Below are positions 50,589 through 59,823 of a stretch of 64,000 nucleotides of DNA, one piece after another (position 1 is the first letter of the stretch; the number at the start of each line of letters is the position of its first letter). Made by a program: the position numbers and the translations under genes. Source of the DNA: JAEUIG01 sp046349775. GTDB taxonomy: Bacteria; Planctomycetota; Planctomycetia; Planctomycetales; Planctomycetaceae. Location of the stretch: contig JAXMBS010000009.1 of the NCBI GenBank assembly GCA_046349775.1, forward strand, positions 38,424-102,423, written 5' to 3'. The notes beneath the pieces were generated by a model that was not told where the DNA came from, ran no database searches, and was given only the letters and a program-made list of their open reading frames with translations.

Positions 50589-51017
50589 CTATGGACTGAA
50601 GCACACGGTGCATGTTGTTCCGTCCGTCGCCGGTTTCACGACGATCTGCACTCCCAGGATTGTCCGCAGGACGTCGATGTGTGTTGTCGAATGTTCGGTC
50701 AGCGGGAGCGTACGGAATGAGCCGCCGCCGTTCGTGTCCCCGCGCTCGCGGGCCTGCCAGGCGCTGATTCCGAGCGGCAGGAGGAGCTGATCGGCCAGGT
50801 GCGGGCCGACCGGCGCGTCGGTCGCCAGGTATGCGTTGACTTCAGCAATCGCCTCGCGGGCCACCTGTTCGGCGCGGACACCCAGCCGGCCGAATGCAGT
50901 GAACAGTTCCGTCACATGCTCAGACTCGACCGCGAGTGACACGACGTTGCCCGGTCCGGCCGCAGCGAACTCGTCGATCGAACACTGGTCGCGACGCCAG
51001 CGGAGTTTCTTCACCAC
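50589..51017 (-). CDS. rtcA: RNA 3'-terminal phosphate cyclase, C-terminal part
   Basis: This frame encodes the C-terminal third of RtcA, which converts RNA 3'-phosphate ends to 2',3'-cyclic phosphate using ATP. It reads LRWRRDQCS, GPGNVVSLAVESEHVTELFT, VRAEQVAREAIAEV, HLADQLLLPLGIS and a C-terminal LTEHSTTHIDVL, which aligns with the SxHxxTN region holding the catalytic His in this family. There is no real start here; the N-terminal two thirds are in other frames up to about 51665. No rtcB or rtcR lies nearby. Confidence 0.85.
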   Translation of the reverse strand: MVKKLRWRRDQCSIDEFAAAGPGNVVSLAVESEHVTELFTAFGRLGVRAEQVAREAIAEVNAYLATDAPVGPHLADQLLLPLGISAWQARERGDTNGGGSFRTLPLTEHSTTHIDVLRTILGVQIVVKPATDGTTCTVCFSP

Positions 51018-51665
51018 GGTGTCGACCTCCCGCTCGCCGATATGCCGCGGCAGGTTCGCGAGCAGTACCTGTGCCTGCGTCGCTACTGGTGCCTCGCGCG
51101 CTCCAGCAGCTCGAACTCAAGCGCAGCTCCTGCACCGGCTGCACGCTGACGACAAACCGCTCGCCCCCGCGGATAGGCCCCAGCCGCTCCAGCCAGCAGG
51201 CCGATGCGCGCGGCCCCATCCGCTCGACCAGCGGCAAGTAGACCCGCTCCAGAAAATCAAACGGCGGCGCCCACGGGTTGTGCGTGCCCCCTTCGAGACC
51301 AGCGTGGACGGCCCATCCGCAATCGGCGCTGCGCCGGCAGGACGGTCTGCAGACCAGCGTCGGCTCCCGGCGGTGCCGCCGACGCTGAAGTGATAGTTCC
51401 CTGGCTGCACCAGTCCCGCTCCAGCGTGATGGCCCGCGAGCCGACCGCAGCCCCGGTGACGCGCCTCGGCCGCAATCTCGCCGCTGCATTTACGGCCGTA
51501 AGATGCTGCCGCTTCAGCCCCGGGTCCTTCCGGCCGGCGCGAATGTTGTCGATTGGTGATGCTGCGACCGGTGACAAGTGCGAGCCGCCAGCGATGTGCG
51601 GACAATCTGCCCGCCCCTTCGCCGTGGGAGCCGTCGATGTGGGAGCCGCGGGCGTCATCCGTGAC
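51018..51665 (-). pseudogene. rtcA: RtcA N-terminal two thirds, broken by frameshifts
   Basis: Pieces in three frames together give RtcA: HIDGSHGEG (about 51630), LALVTGRSIT (about 51565), IRAGRKDPGLKRQHLTAVNA (about 51510), a GNYHFSVGGTAG piece (about 51390) and EGGTHNPWAPPFDFLERVYL (about 51280), the family hallmark. At least five frame changes are needed. The start is uncertain, near 51630-51665. Error and decay cannot be separated from the sequence alone. Confidence 0.75.
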
Positions 51666-51677
51666 TCGACGAAGAAG

Positions 51678-51746
51678 CGAAAAACAGGAGGAACGGAGGA
51701 AACGGTGTCGAACGTTCTTGTTCCCAAGCTCCCGCTTGGGAACACA
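51678..51746. repeat. Composite intergenic repeat, right of rtcA, with perfect palindrome
   Basis: GAAAAACAGGAGGAACGGAG is followed by CTTGTTCCCAAGCTCCCGCTT. The latter forms a perfect hairpin GTTCCCAAGC-TCCC-GCTTGGGAAC at 51720-51743. Direct-repeat partner of 50286-50375. Confidence 0.7.
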
Positions 51747-51926
51747 CTGCCGCGAAGCTCCTGCTTCAAGTCGCGGACCGCCGGATAAACCTCGGCGGCT
51801 CAATTGACCCTTCATCTACGGGAGACCTGCGGTCGCACGGGCGGTACGGTCAGGAGACTGGCCGCAACTTGTGATCTGGGTCACTCGTAAATCTGCGTCA
51901 TCTGCGTGCCGTCATCGCTCACTCCC

Positions 51927-52975
51927 TCAGACACGCACGCCCTGCCCAGGTTCACGCCAATCACTCCGCCCGTGCACGTCCGTCAGCCGTCGGTCAATCC
52001 CGTTGTGCCGGAACGTGAGCCGTCGTGGTCGATGCCTAATAGGTGCAGCATCGTCGCGTGGATGTCGTAGCAGTACGTCGGGTTCGCCGGATCGGCCGGC
52101 TTGTAGGACCACTCGTCGCTGCTCGCCGTACGTGACGCCTCCCCTGATGCCGCCGCCGGCGAGCCAGTTCGTGAACACGAACGGGTTGTGGTCGCGGCCC
52201 GAACCTTGCGAACACGGCATCCGACCGAACCCGTCGTCCACAGGATCAGCGTGTCGTCGAGCAGGCCACGCTGCTTGAGGTCTTTAATCAGCGCTGCCGC
52301 CCGGCGGCCAGCCCCGCCCCAGCGGCCAGTGATCGCGGCCGTCCTCGTGCGGAGTCCCAGTTGCGCGCGGGTGTCCGTTGTCCGCTCCGCTCCAGATCTG
52401 CACGAACCGCACGCCGCGCTCCGTGAGTCGTCGCGCAACGAGACAATTCCGGCCGAAGTAACGAGTTCTTCCTTCTGTTCATCGCCAGCGCGTCGGTTGT
52501 GATGGTCGATGTCGATGCCGTACATGTCGAGGATGTGTTGCGGCTCACCCGACAGGATCGAGCGCCGCCGGCGTGCTGAGCTGCATCCGGGCCGCCAGTT
52601 CGTGGCTGCGGATGCGCATCGAGCCGCGAATCGCCAGCGAACGTTCGGCATGCCGGCGGTTGAGCGTGCCCAGCCGCCGCCAGACGTCCGGCCTGCTCTA
52701 GGCGCGCTGATGTACGTGCCGTCCGGCGGGAACAAATCGTCGATCGGGTTCGCCGCGTGCGGGCGGATCATCGTCCCCTGGTGCTCGGCCGGCAGGAACG
52801 CTGAACCCCAGTTCTTCTTCGGGCCGTTCGGTGCGAACCCGCGCGGATCGGGCAGCACGACAAACGTCGGCAGTTCGTCGGTCAGGCGGCCGAGTCCGTA
52901 GCTGATCCAGCCCCCATGCTCGGATACCCGGGGAGGATGAACCCCGTCGCCTGCATGAACGTCGCCGGCCTGCAT
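51927..52975 (-). pseudogene. DUF1501 protein, C-terminal two thirds, frameshifted
   Basis: Frames read WISYGLGRLTDELPTFVVL, NWGSAFLPAEHQGTMI, ILDMYGID, DDTLILWTT, then by shift FGRMPCSQGSGRDHNPFVFT and LAGGGIRGGVTYG, then back to YKPADPANPTYCYDIHATML. The true end is probably in the frame reading HNGIDRRLTDVHGR, with stop at 51927. All are standard DUF1501 segments. The gene lies downstream of a PSCyt/DUF1553 gene on the same strand, its expected partner. At least five frame changes are needed over the gene. Confidence 0.75.
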
Positions 52976-53425
52976 GTTCTGGACTTGCGCCGATCATGTT
53001 GTGGACGAACGCCGGGCGTCGTCCACGCATTCGCCCAGCGGCGCGACGCAGTCGTTGATCCACTTGCCCGTTCCGCCGTACTGTTTCCAGGCCCACGGCG
53101 ACTGCATTGTCTTGCCGGGCTTCGACTGAAACAGCTCGACCTTCTCGCCGGGGTCCCAGGGATTGCCGTTATCGGCGATCACTTTCGGCTTGTAGTCGAA
53201 CGTGTCGCACTGGCTGGCGGCGCCGGACATGTAGAGCTGCACGACGCGCTTGGCCTTCGCCGGATGATGCACGCCGGACGAGATTTTGGAGGCATCATCG
53301 GCCAGCAACTGCTCGTGCGCTGTGCAATGAAGCCGGAGCGCGATCCCCTCATCTCGCCGCCGGCGTGCCACAACATCTCCCGTCGGAATACGCCGCCGAT
53401 ACTGTGTCAGCCATCGAGCCATCAC
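52976..53425 (-). pseudogene. DUF1501 protein, N-terminal third, frameshifted
   Basis: Pieces include MLWHAGGEMRG (other frame, near 53370), HEQLLADDASK, AKRVVQLYMSGAASQCDTFD, WKQYGGTGKWINDCVAPLGE, and then a shift into the frame of the C-terminal part near 52975-53000. RREMLWHAGG-type leaders are the normal start of this DUF1501 subgroup. Exact start not determinable. Confidence 0.7.
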
Positions 53426-53659
53426 TTCTTCATTGATTCATTGGACAACAGGCGAATATTGCAGTGCCGCCATGTGTACCACGCCCATGTACGTTCTTCG
53501 AATCCGTTAACTTGTCGTTGTGTTCCGTCGCGAAGTCGTGGTCATCAAACTCTAGAACCACAACGGCACGACGGGCACAACGAACAGGAATTCTGCCGAC
53601 ATGGTTCGATCTCCGGGAAGCGCTTCTTGCTCACGAATTGCGTGAGAGTGCACCAACCA

Positions 53660-56352
53660 CTACTCCACAAACGCAAACTCATCCGGGCGTTGAACATGAG
53701 GCGACAAACGTTGGCCAGCCCGTGCTGCTCCACCACCGGGACGAGCACAGCCAGCTCCGCTTCATCCGGCTCGCGCTGGAGCGCCAACCGAAACACTTCC
53801 GCGATCTGGCCCCTCATGTCGCTGTCGCCGGTCGCGACGCGCTCCGCCAGGTGCTCCGCCATCCGCACCATGAAATCGTTGTTGAGCAGTGCCAGCGCCT
53901 GCAGCGGCGTGACGGTCTCGATTCGCCGTTCGACCAACAGCGACGGATCCGCGCAGTCGAGCGTCATCAGGAAGGGATCGGGAACTGAGCGGACGATAAA
54001 CCGGTAGACCGACCGCCGGTGTGATGCCGAATCATCCGGATCGTGTTCGTCGTACAGATAGTGCGGCGAATGATCGTCCTTGAACCCGAACGCCCGGAAC
54101 CCCGGCCCGCCACCATCCAGCCGCAGCTTGCCGCTGACCGCCAGCACCGCGTCCCGCACCTCCTCCGCTTCGAGCCGCGTCCGGTTCATCCGCCAGAGGA
54201 ACCGGTTGTCCGCGTCGATCCGCGCCGACTCCCCGTTGTGCGCTGATGACTGCCGATACACGGCGCTGGTGACGATCAGACGGTGGAGCGCCTTCAGTGA
54301 TTGGCCGTTGTCGCGGAATTCGACCGCCAGCCAGTCGAGCAGAGCCGGGTGCGTCGGCGTGCCCCCCATCCGGCCGAAGTCGTTAGGCGTGTCGACGAGC
54401 CCGCGGCCGAAGTGGTAGTGCCAGACCCGGTTGACGATCGACCGCCACGTCAGCGGACTGCGCGGATCGACGATCCACTCCGCCAGCGCGACGCGGCGAT
54501 CGGACTCATGCGATTCCGCGCGCAGTTCAAATGCCGACGGCAACCCCGTCACGCACGCGACCGCTCCCGGCACGGCCGGTTCCAGTGGCTGCTGCTCGTT
54601 ACCGCGGGCAAGGACGAAGACTGGCCGCGGGACGCCATGCGTCGGTTGATGCTGTCCCTGCGGGTTGAACTCCGTCGCCGCCGCGAACACGTACTCCGGC
54701 GGATGCATCTCCGTGAGGTTGTGGGTCGTGCGCGCCAGTTCCTCTTCGGTGTACGCCAGCTCGAGACGCGTCGCGTCGGAAACCTTCTGTTCCAGCAGTG
54801 CGTCTCGCTCGGCTTTGGCAGCGGCGAGCTGTTCCACGATCTCGGGATTCTTCGCACCGCGAAAAACCCCATCGACCAGGTTCACCCTGGCCCACCGCAC
54901 CGGCGCCTCGATTGAATCCAGCGCCGTCACCGGTTTTCCGGCCGCGGCGTTCTGACCGTCTTTCGTCAGCGCCTGCAGTTCGGCCAGCGCCAAGATGTAA
55001 TCGTTCTGCCGTTTGGCGAGCTGCGTCGCTGTAACCCGGACGTATCGACCCGTGACGCTGAACGCGTTGACTGACAGCGGACGGGTGCCGGGATTCGGCA
55101 CCGGGTCAGCTGTTCGATCGCCGACGGAGTAGACCTCTGTCTTGAAATCCGGATCGGACGAAATCGCAACCTTGAACCGGACCGGGAACCCGAATCCGGC
55201 GCCGATGCCGTTGAAGTCGTCGTGCGCACCGATCAGCACGATCTGGTCCAGTTCGGTCGGTTGACCGAGATCCACCTGCACCCACTTTTCGACGTCGGCT
55301 CGCGGCTCGATCGCGCTGTGATACCCGAACTCCGGCAGCGGCGCGGCGTCGGCTTTCTTCGTCAGCTCGGCGATCTTCGCATCGAGCGCCGCCAGTTCCG
55401 GTCCGGCCGCCGTCTGCAACACGACATCCAGCTTCGCGCGCGTCGCTCTCAGCTCACGCTCTTTCTGCTGAAACGCGGCCCGCGTTGCCCTCAGGTGCGG
55501 ATCAACGTCATACGCCCGGTCCGCCCGGTCCACCGCTGCGAACACCGCCTGCAGTCCGTAATACTCCGGCTGTGAGATCGGATCGAACTTGTGATCGTGA
55601 CACCGCGCGCACTGCACCGTCAGGCTCACGAACGTATTCATCGTCGCCGAGACCATGTCGTCCCGGTCGATGTTCCGCACCCGCTGCTTCTCCATCGTCC
55701 CGTCGCCAACCTCGATCTGGCCGACGAAATCGAACGGTCCCGCCGCAATGAACCCCAGCGCCGGAATTCCGTCCGCCACATCGCTCGCCAGCCGGTCCCC
55801 CGCCAGTTGCTCGCGCACGAACTGTCCGTACGGTTTGTCGTTGTTGAACGCCCGGATCACGTAGTCGCGGTATGGCCACGCGTTGGGCCGGACTTTGTCT
55901 TTGTCGTAGCCGTGCGTGTCGGCATAGTGCACGACATCCAGCCAGTGCTGCGCCCAGCGTTCGCCGTATTGTTCCGACGCCAGCAATCGGTCGACCAGCT
56001 TCTCGTACGCTCGCGGACTCGCGTCGCTGACGAAGTGCTCGACCTCCTCCGGTGTCGGTGGCAGACCGGTCAGGTCAAACGTCACCCTCCGGATCAGCGT
56101 CCGCCGGTCTGCCTCGAGCGACGCTGGCATATCGCGACCACGATGACCGGCAGATCGGTCATCATTCGTCGCCGCCACGCGATGTTCTTCGATCGCTTCC
56201 AGCGTCAGCGTCACGGCGGTGCCAGTAATATCGTCCAGACGGATCGCTCTTTGCCGCCATGGCCTCTGCCAGCCAGACCGCCTCAACCGTCCGGTCATGC
56301 CGCCGTCGCCTTCATCGGCCTTCGGACTGTGATCTGATCGGCATCGCGCCAC
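53660..56352 (-). CDS. DUF1549-DUF1553 protein with F5/8-type-C-like insert
   Basis: Main frame of a PSCyt1-DUF1549-DUF1553 protein whose N-terminus is in the next entry. DUF1549: RRVTFDLTGLPPTPEEVEHF, YGERWAQHWLDVVHYADTHG, and CARCHDHKFDP. Between the domains (about 55050-55330) lies a discoidin-like segment: VEKWVQVDLGQPTELDQIVL, FPVRFKVAISSDPDF, TGRYVRVTATQL. DUF1553: SIVNRVWHYHFGRGLVDTPN, PTHPALLDWLAVEF, SAVYRQSS. The frame is open to 53545, but a one-base shift in GCCCGG (near 53685) gives the family-type end DEFAFVE with stop at 53660. The N-terminal 75 residues of this frame do not match the family, so a further shift lies between about 56100 and 56320. Confidence 0.85.
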
Positions 56353-56623
56353 CAGCGCTGTCCGAGACGACTTCCATCAGCAGACTCTCGTCCGGCTTCC
56401 CCGCGACGATCAGCCCGTCGGTCTTCGCAGCGCCCGCAGCGGACGACAGATCGACATCCCCTTTGGCCTTCGCCCCGCTATGACACCGCACGCACCGCCG
56501 TTCCAGAATCGGCGCGACACGGTCGCGGAAGGCATCGTCGGCGCTGGCCAACGTCGCGGTCAGTGAGACAATTACGAGACACACACCGCGGAACTGAAGC
56601 AACAGCATTCGCATCGGCAGCAC
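56312..56623 (-). CDS. PSCyt1 N-terminal part of the DUF1549-DUF1553 protein
   Basis: 103 residues: a signal peptide (VCLVIVSLTATLASADD) and a PSCyt1 heme domain with CVRCHSGAKAKGDVDLSSA and LIVAGKPDESLLMEVV. It runs out of register near 56330 and joins the larger frame by frameshift. It is not an independent gene. Confidence 0.8.
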   Translation of the reverse strand: MLPMRMLLLQFRGVCLVIVSLTATLASADDAFRDRVAPILERRCVRCHSGAKAKGDVDLSSAAGAAKTDGLIVAGKPDESLLMEVVSDSAGGAMPIRSQSEGR

Positions 56624-56718
56624 GCTCAGGCACGATCACGATCGTCGGACACGCGAGAAATTCCGACCACGCACGATCGTAGCCGATTCGCCCAGCACAG
56701 GCATCGTTGCGAACTCAA

Positions 56719-56897
56719 GGGGGAAACCACGGAAGCCACGGAAATGTCACGACCGCACAGGTTCTCGGTAAATTGATACTGCTGCTCTTGAGACCTTGCT
56801 TAGCAGCCATGAGCCTTTGGCACGGTTGTATTCGCGTCGATTCGCGGTTCCGCCTTTCGTCTTCCGCTGTTTCCGAGTATTCCGTGGTTCCCCTGGT
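56719..56897. repeat. Inverted repeat, about 26-nt arms, MITE-like
   Basis: GGGGGAAACCACGGAAGCCA (56720-) and TTCCGTGGTTCCCC with flanking bases (to 56897) are near reverse complements, about 125 nt apart. It fills the gap between the PSCyt and heme-binding genes. No open frame inside. Confidence 0.6.
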
Positions 56898-56913
56898 GGT
56901 CGGGCTCAGCGGC

Positions 56914-59115
56914 TTACAGCGTCTTTCGCTGATTTCGCCGCTTTCGCGGTGCATTCTGCTTCTTCTCGGCACCCTCGCCATTCGTCTTCTCGGTGCCGGT
57001 TGGCGGTGCTACCGCGGTTGGTTTCGCAGCAGCCACCGGCGTGCGCGGTCCGGCGCTCAGAAACGCCAGCATCTCGCGGATTTCGTCGGCGGTGAACGTG
57101 TCGAGCAATCCGGCCGGCATCGGCGAGACCGTGGACGGCTGCGACTCTTCAATTGCATCCCGTTGGATGACGACCGATTCCTGCGTCAGCCCGTTGATTT
57201 CGACCGTGATCTCGTGCGCCTGCACTTTCGCCGCCCGGCCGATGACCACTCGGCCGTCCCGCAGCAGATACTGAGTCGCAGCGTACTTAGGGTCCAGGAC
57301 TTTCGACGGTTCGAGGATCGATTCTGCAATCATCTGCGGACTGTACCGTTTCCCAACACTGGTGAGTTCCGGGCCGACCGCCGCCCCCGACTGCTCCCAG
57401 CGGTGACATTTCAGACAGCCCGCTTCAGTCAACAGCTTCCGCCCGCGTTGCGCGTCGTGTTGTCCATCGGAGAGTGCAAGCTGTGGCAACAGCTCGGCCA
57501 GCGTCCATTTCTGGACCAGCGGACGCTGCGGCTGTGCTTCAATGGTCGCAGGCGCCTGCAACTCGGCAATCGCACTCGCCAGTTCTGTTCGTTCCGCTTC
57601 ACTGAACATGTCGAGGAAGTCCTGCTGCATGTTCGCCAGCACTTCCGGCAGCAGATGCCCTCCCGTGAACTGCCGGGCATGCTGGAACCACTTGAGCAGT
57701 GCCAGACGCTGTTCCGCCTTCCAGGCACCGGCGTACCGGATCAGCGCATGCACGGCATGAATCTCGTCCTCCTGGCTGGCGGCGTTTTCGATGAGCGGCA
57801 GCGTGCGCGACACGATCTGCGGCCACTGGAGATAGACCAATAGTTCGCACAAATCGCGATTGATCGTCAGCGAGTCATGCGGATAGTGTGCCGCCAGCCG
57901 CGCCATCAGTGGCGCCACCAACTCGGGCGCCAGCGCGGGTCCGCGAGCGAGCAGAATCGACCATGTTCGCAGTCGGATACCCAGCGGCTCGTCCGCTTCG
58001 GGCAGCGGCAGGTTGGTCAGTGCCGACTGAATCGCCGGCCGGGCATCGGGTGCGGCAACCCGCGTCCAGGCGAGGAAGGCCGTCTCGCGCCGCAGCGGAT
58101 CGGTCTCTCCGACAATTCGGTCCTGCCAGAACTCCAACGGCTGATGCTCCAGCGCGACTCGCGCGGCGCTGCGAATCCAGCGATCTTCATCTCCGAGAGA
58201 CGGCCAGATGTCGTCGATCGCCTCCGGCGGGAACGGCAGATGAAATGCTTCGAGCCGCTTGCGCCGGTCGCGCGCCGCCGTGCCGGCGTCAGTATGTCTC
58301 TGCAGTTCGGCGGCCGATTCGGCACTCGGCGCGTCGGGGGCTTCCTTCTGGCCGGTGAATGTCACGCGATACAGCCCCGACTGCGAGCCGCGTCCCCCGG
58401 TGATGAAGTACAGCGCGCCGTCTGTGCCGAACTGCAGGTCGCACACATTCAGCGGACCCCCTTCGACAAATACCTCGGCTTCCGCTCGATACGTCGCTCC
58501 CTCCGGCGTCAGCGTGGCTGACAGAATCTTTCCGTGCTGCCAGTCGGCCATGAACAGCCGTTCGCGGAACTTCGGCGGGAAGTTGCTCCCATAGCCGAAC
58601 GCCATCCCGGTCGGCGAGCCGAGCGCGGTGTCGAGATTCGACGGGAGACTGTCGGCGTAGTACGCGGGCCAGTTTCCCGTTCCCCAGCGCCAGCCGTACT
58701 CGCCGCCGGACACGATGTGGTTCACGCGCGTCGGCCGGTACCACGGCATCCCGACGTCCCATTCCATGTCGGAGTCCCAGGTGAACAACTCGCCGTCCGC
58801 ATTGAACGCCGCATCGAACTGGTTCCGCAGCCCGCCGCAGAGCACGACCCAGTCCGTCCCTTCGGGATCGGTCCGCAACACGTACCCGACGCGGTCGTCG
58901 TGGCCGGCGTCATGCGGATCCGGCAGCAGGCGGTCCTTCTGCGGGTCTTTGTATGGCGAGCGCGGGTTCGTCCCTTCGGGAAACGACACGTCGTTCCCGA
59001 TGATCGAATACAGCATTCCGTCCGGCCGGCACGATCTGGTTCTGGCCGTGTCCGAAACGGCTGCGGTGGTCGAACTTCTTGAGGAGCTTCGAGTTCTCAT
59101 AGGTGCCGTCGCCAT
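56914..59115 (-). CDS. Planctomycete membrane-bound-dehydrogenase-like protein with C-terminal heme domain, main part
   Basis: 733 residues in this frame; in register from about 59030 downward. The N-terminal two-fifths are a beta-propeller of the PQQ/sorbosone-dehydrogenase-like type (DGMLYSIIGNDVSFPEGTNP, RNQFDAAFNADGELFTWDSD, GSPTGMAFGYGSNFPPKFRE, DLQFGTDGALYFITGG). A helical HEAT-like middle follows. The C-terminal domain (about residues 590-690) has CLKCHRWEQSG and SILEPSKVLDPKYAATQYLL, typical of the TIGR02603 planctomycete heme-binding domain. The tail is Lys/Arg rich. The first about 30 residues of this frame are spurious; the real N-terminus is in the next entry. Presumed periplasmic; substrate unknown. 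Confidence 0.85.
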   Translation of the reverse strand: MATAPMRTRSSSRSSTTAAVSDTARTRSCRPDGMLYSIIGNDVSFPEGTNPRSPYKDPQKDRLLPDPHDAGHDDRVGYVLRTDPEGTDWVVLCGGLRNQFDAAFNADGELFTWDSDMEWDVGMPWYRPTRVNHIVSGGEYGWRWGTGNWPAYYADSLPSNLDTALGSPTGMAFGYGSNFPPKFRERLFMADWQHGKILSATLTPEGATYRAEAEVFVEGGPLNVCDLQFGTDGALYFITGGRGSQSGLYRVTFTGQKEAPDAPSAESAAELQRHTDAGTAARDRRKRLEAFHLPFPPEAIDDIWPSLGDEDRWIRSAARVALEHQPLEFWQDRIVGETDPLRRETAFLAWTRVAAPDARPAIQSALTNLPLPEADEPLGIRLRTWSILLARGPALAPELVAPLMARLAAHYPHDSLTINRDLCELLVYLQWPQIVSRTLPLIENAASQEDEIHAVHALIRYAGAWKAEQRLALLKWFQHARQFTGGHLLPEVLANMQQDFLDMFSEAERTELASAIAELQAPATIEAQPQRPLVQKWTLAELLPQLALSDGQHDAQRGRKLLTEAGCLKCHRWEQSGAAVGPELTSVGKRYSPQMIAESILEPSKVLDPKYAATQYLLRDGRVVIGRAAKVQAHEITVEINGLTQESVVIQRDAIEESQPSTVSPMPAGLLDTFTADEIREMLAFLSAGPRTPVAAAKPTAVAPPTGTEKTNGEGAEKKQNAPRKRRNQRKTL

Positions 59116-59497
59116 CCAGGTCGCGAAACCGCCAGAACTCCATGCTGTCAGTGGCGTTCACGTACAGCGAATGGTGTGCGTGCAGCACGCCGCGGCAGTG
59201 CTTGAGCTGATCGTTGAGCCGCTCGCAGGTCCACGTTCCCTCGCCGCCGCTCGGGGGCGACAGCCGCGCGAACCCCGCATCGTCGCGGCCGACAATGATC
59301 CGCCCGTCCGGCTCCTGTGTCATGCTGATCCACGACCCGTCCTCCGCGGCCGCCGATCGCAGCAACTCGACCTTGAACTCCGGCAGCACGGTAATCGACG
59401 TCGGCGGCGTGGCATCTTCGGCCTGCACGCTTGGGCCGGCGAGACAGAATCCCAGTGCGATGGCGATTGCTCGCCGCAGCCCGCAGTCGGAGTACAT
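58910..59497 (-). CDS. N-terminal part of the heme-binding dehydrogenase-like protein
   Basis: From ATG 59497: a signal peptide (AIAIALGFCLAGPSVQAED) and the first propeller blades (TVLPEFKVELLRSAAAEDGS, EPDGRIIVGRDDAGFARLSP, DLDGDGTYENSKLLKKFD). After HGQNQIVP the family pattern moves into the other frame near 59030. Together with the previous entry this gives a protein of about 860 residues. Confidence 0.8.
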   Translation of the reverse strand: MYSDCGLRRAIAIALGFCLAGPSVQAEDATPPTSITVLPEFKVELLRSAAAEDGSWISMTQEPDGRIIVGRDDAGFARLSPPSGGEGTWTCERLNDQLKHCRGVLHAHHSLYVNATDSMEFWRFRDLDGDGTYENSKLLKKFDHRSRFGHGQNQIVPAGRNAVFDHRERRVVSRRDEPALAIQRPAEGPPAAGSA

Positions 59498-59823
59498 GGT
59501 GCGTGAGTTCGGAACCAATGCAGTTGCGAGATACTGTCGAGCATACGCGCGTCGCCCGTCCCATCGCAACGAGGGGCCGGCAAACCGGCGATTACTCGCG
59601 CTCGATCAACGTCAGGTAAAAAGCATTCTTCGGCGCCACCAGTAGCGGGTGCAGATGATTAGCGTCCATTAGCGTCCATCAACGGTCCCGTACTTCTTCC
59701 CCCGCCTTCTGATTCCTCCCTCTTGCGGGTCGCCTCCCCCCGCGACGATAATACGGTTCGGTACTGACGAATGCTGGAAACCGGTGCCGCCCCGCCTGCA
59801 GTTCCCCGCCACGGACTCGCCGG
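59498..59823. other. Divergent intergenic region with one dispersed repeat
   Basis: No gene supported. Contains the repeat at 59657-59685 and presumably promoters for the heme-binding and PSCyt genes. Confidence 0.5.
59657..59685 (+). repeat. ATTAGCGTnnATCAG-type dispersed repeat (copy 1)
   Basis: GATTAGCGTCCATTAGCGTC followed by CATCAACGG. Related copies lie at 63309-63339 (inverted), 63374-63406 and 63827-63859. Confidence 0.65.

Noticed and set aside
50589..51815. Several separate small genes in place of rtcA
   Set aside because: The fragments in different frames join in the correct order to one RtcA protein.
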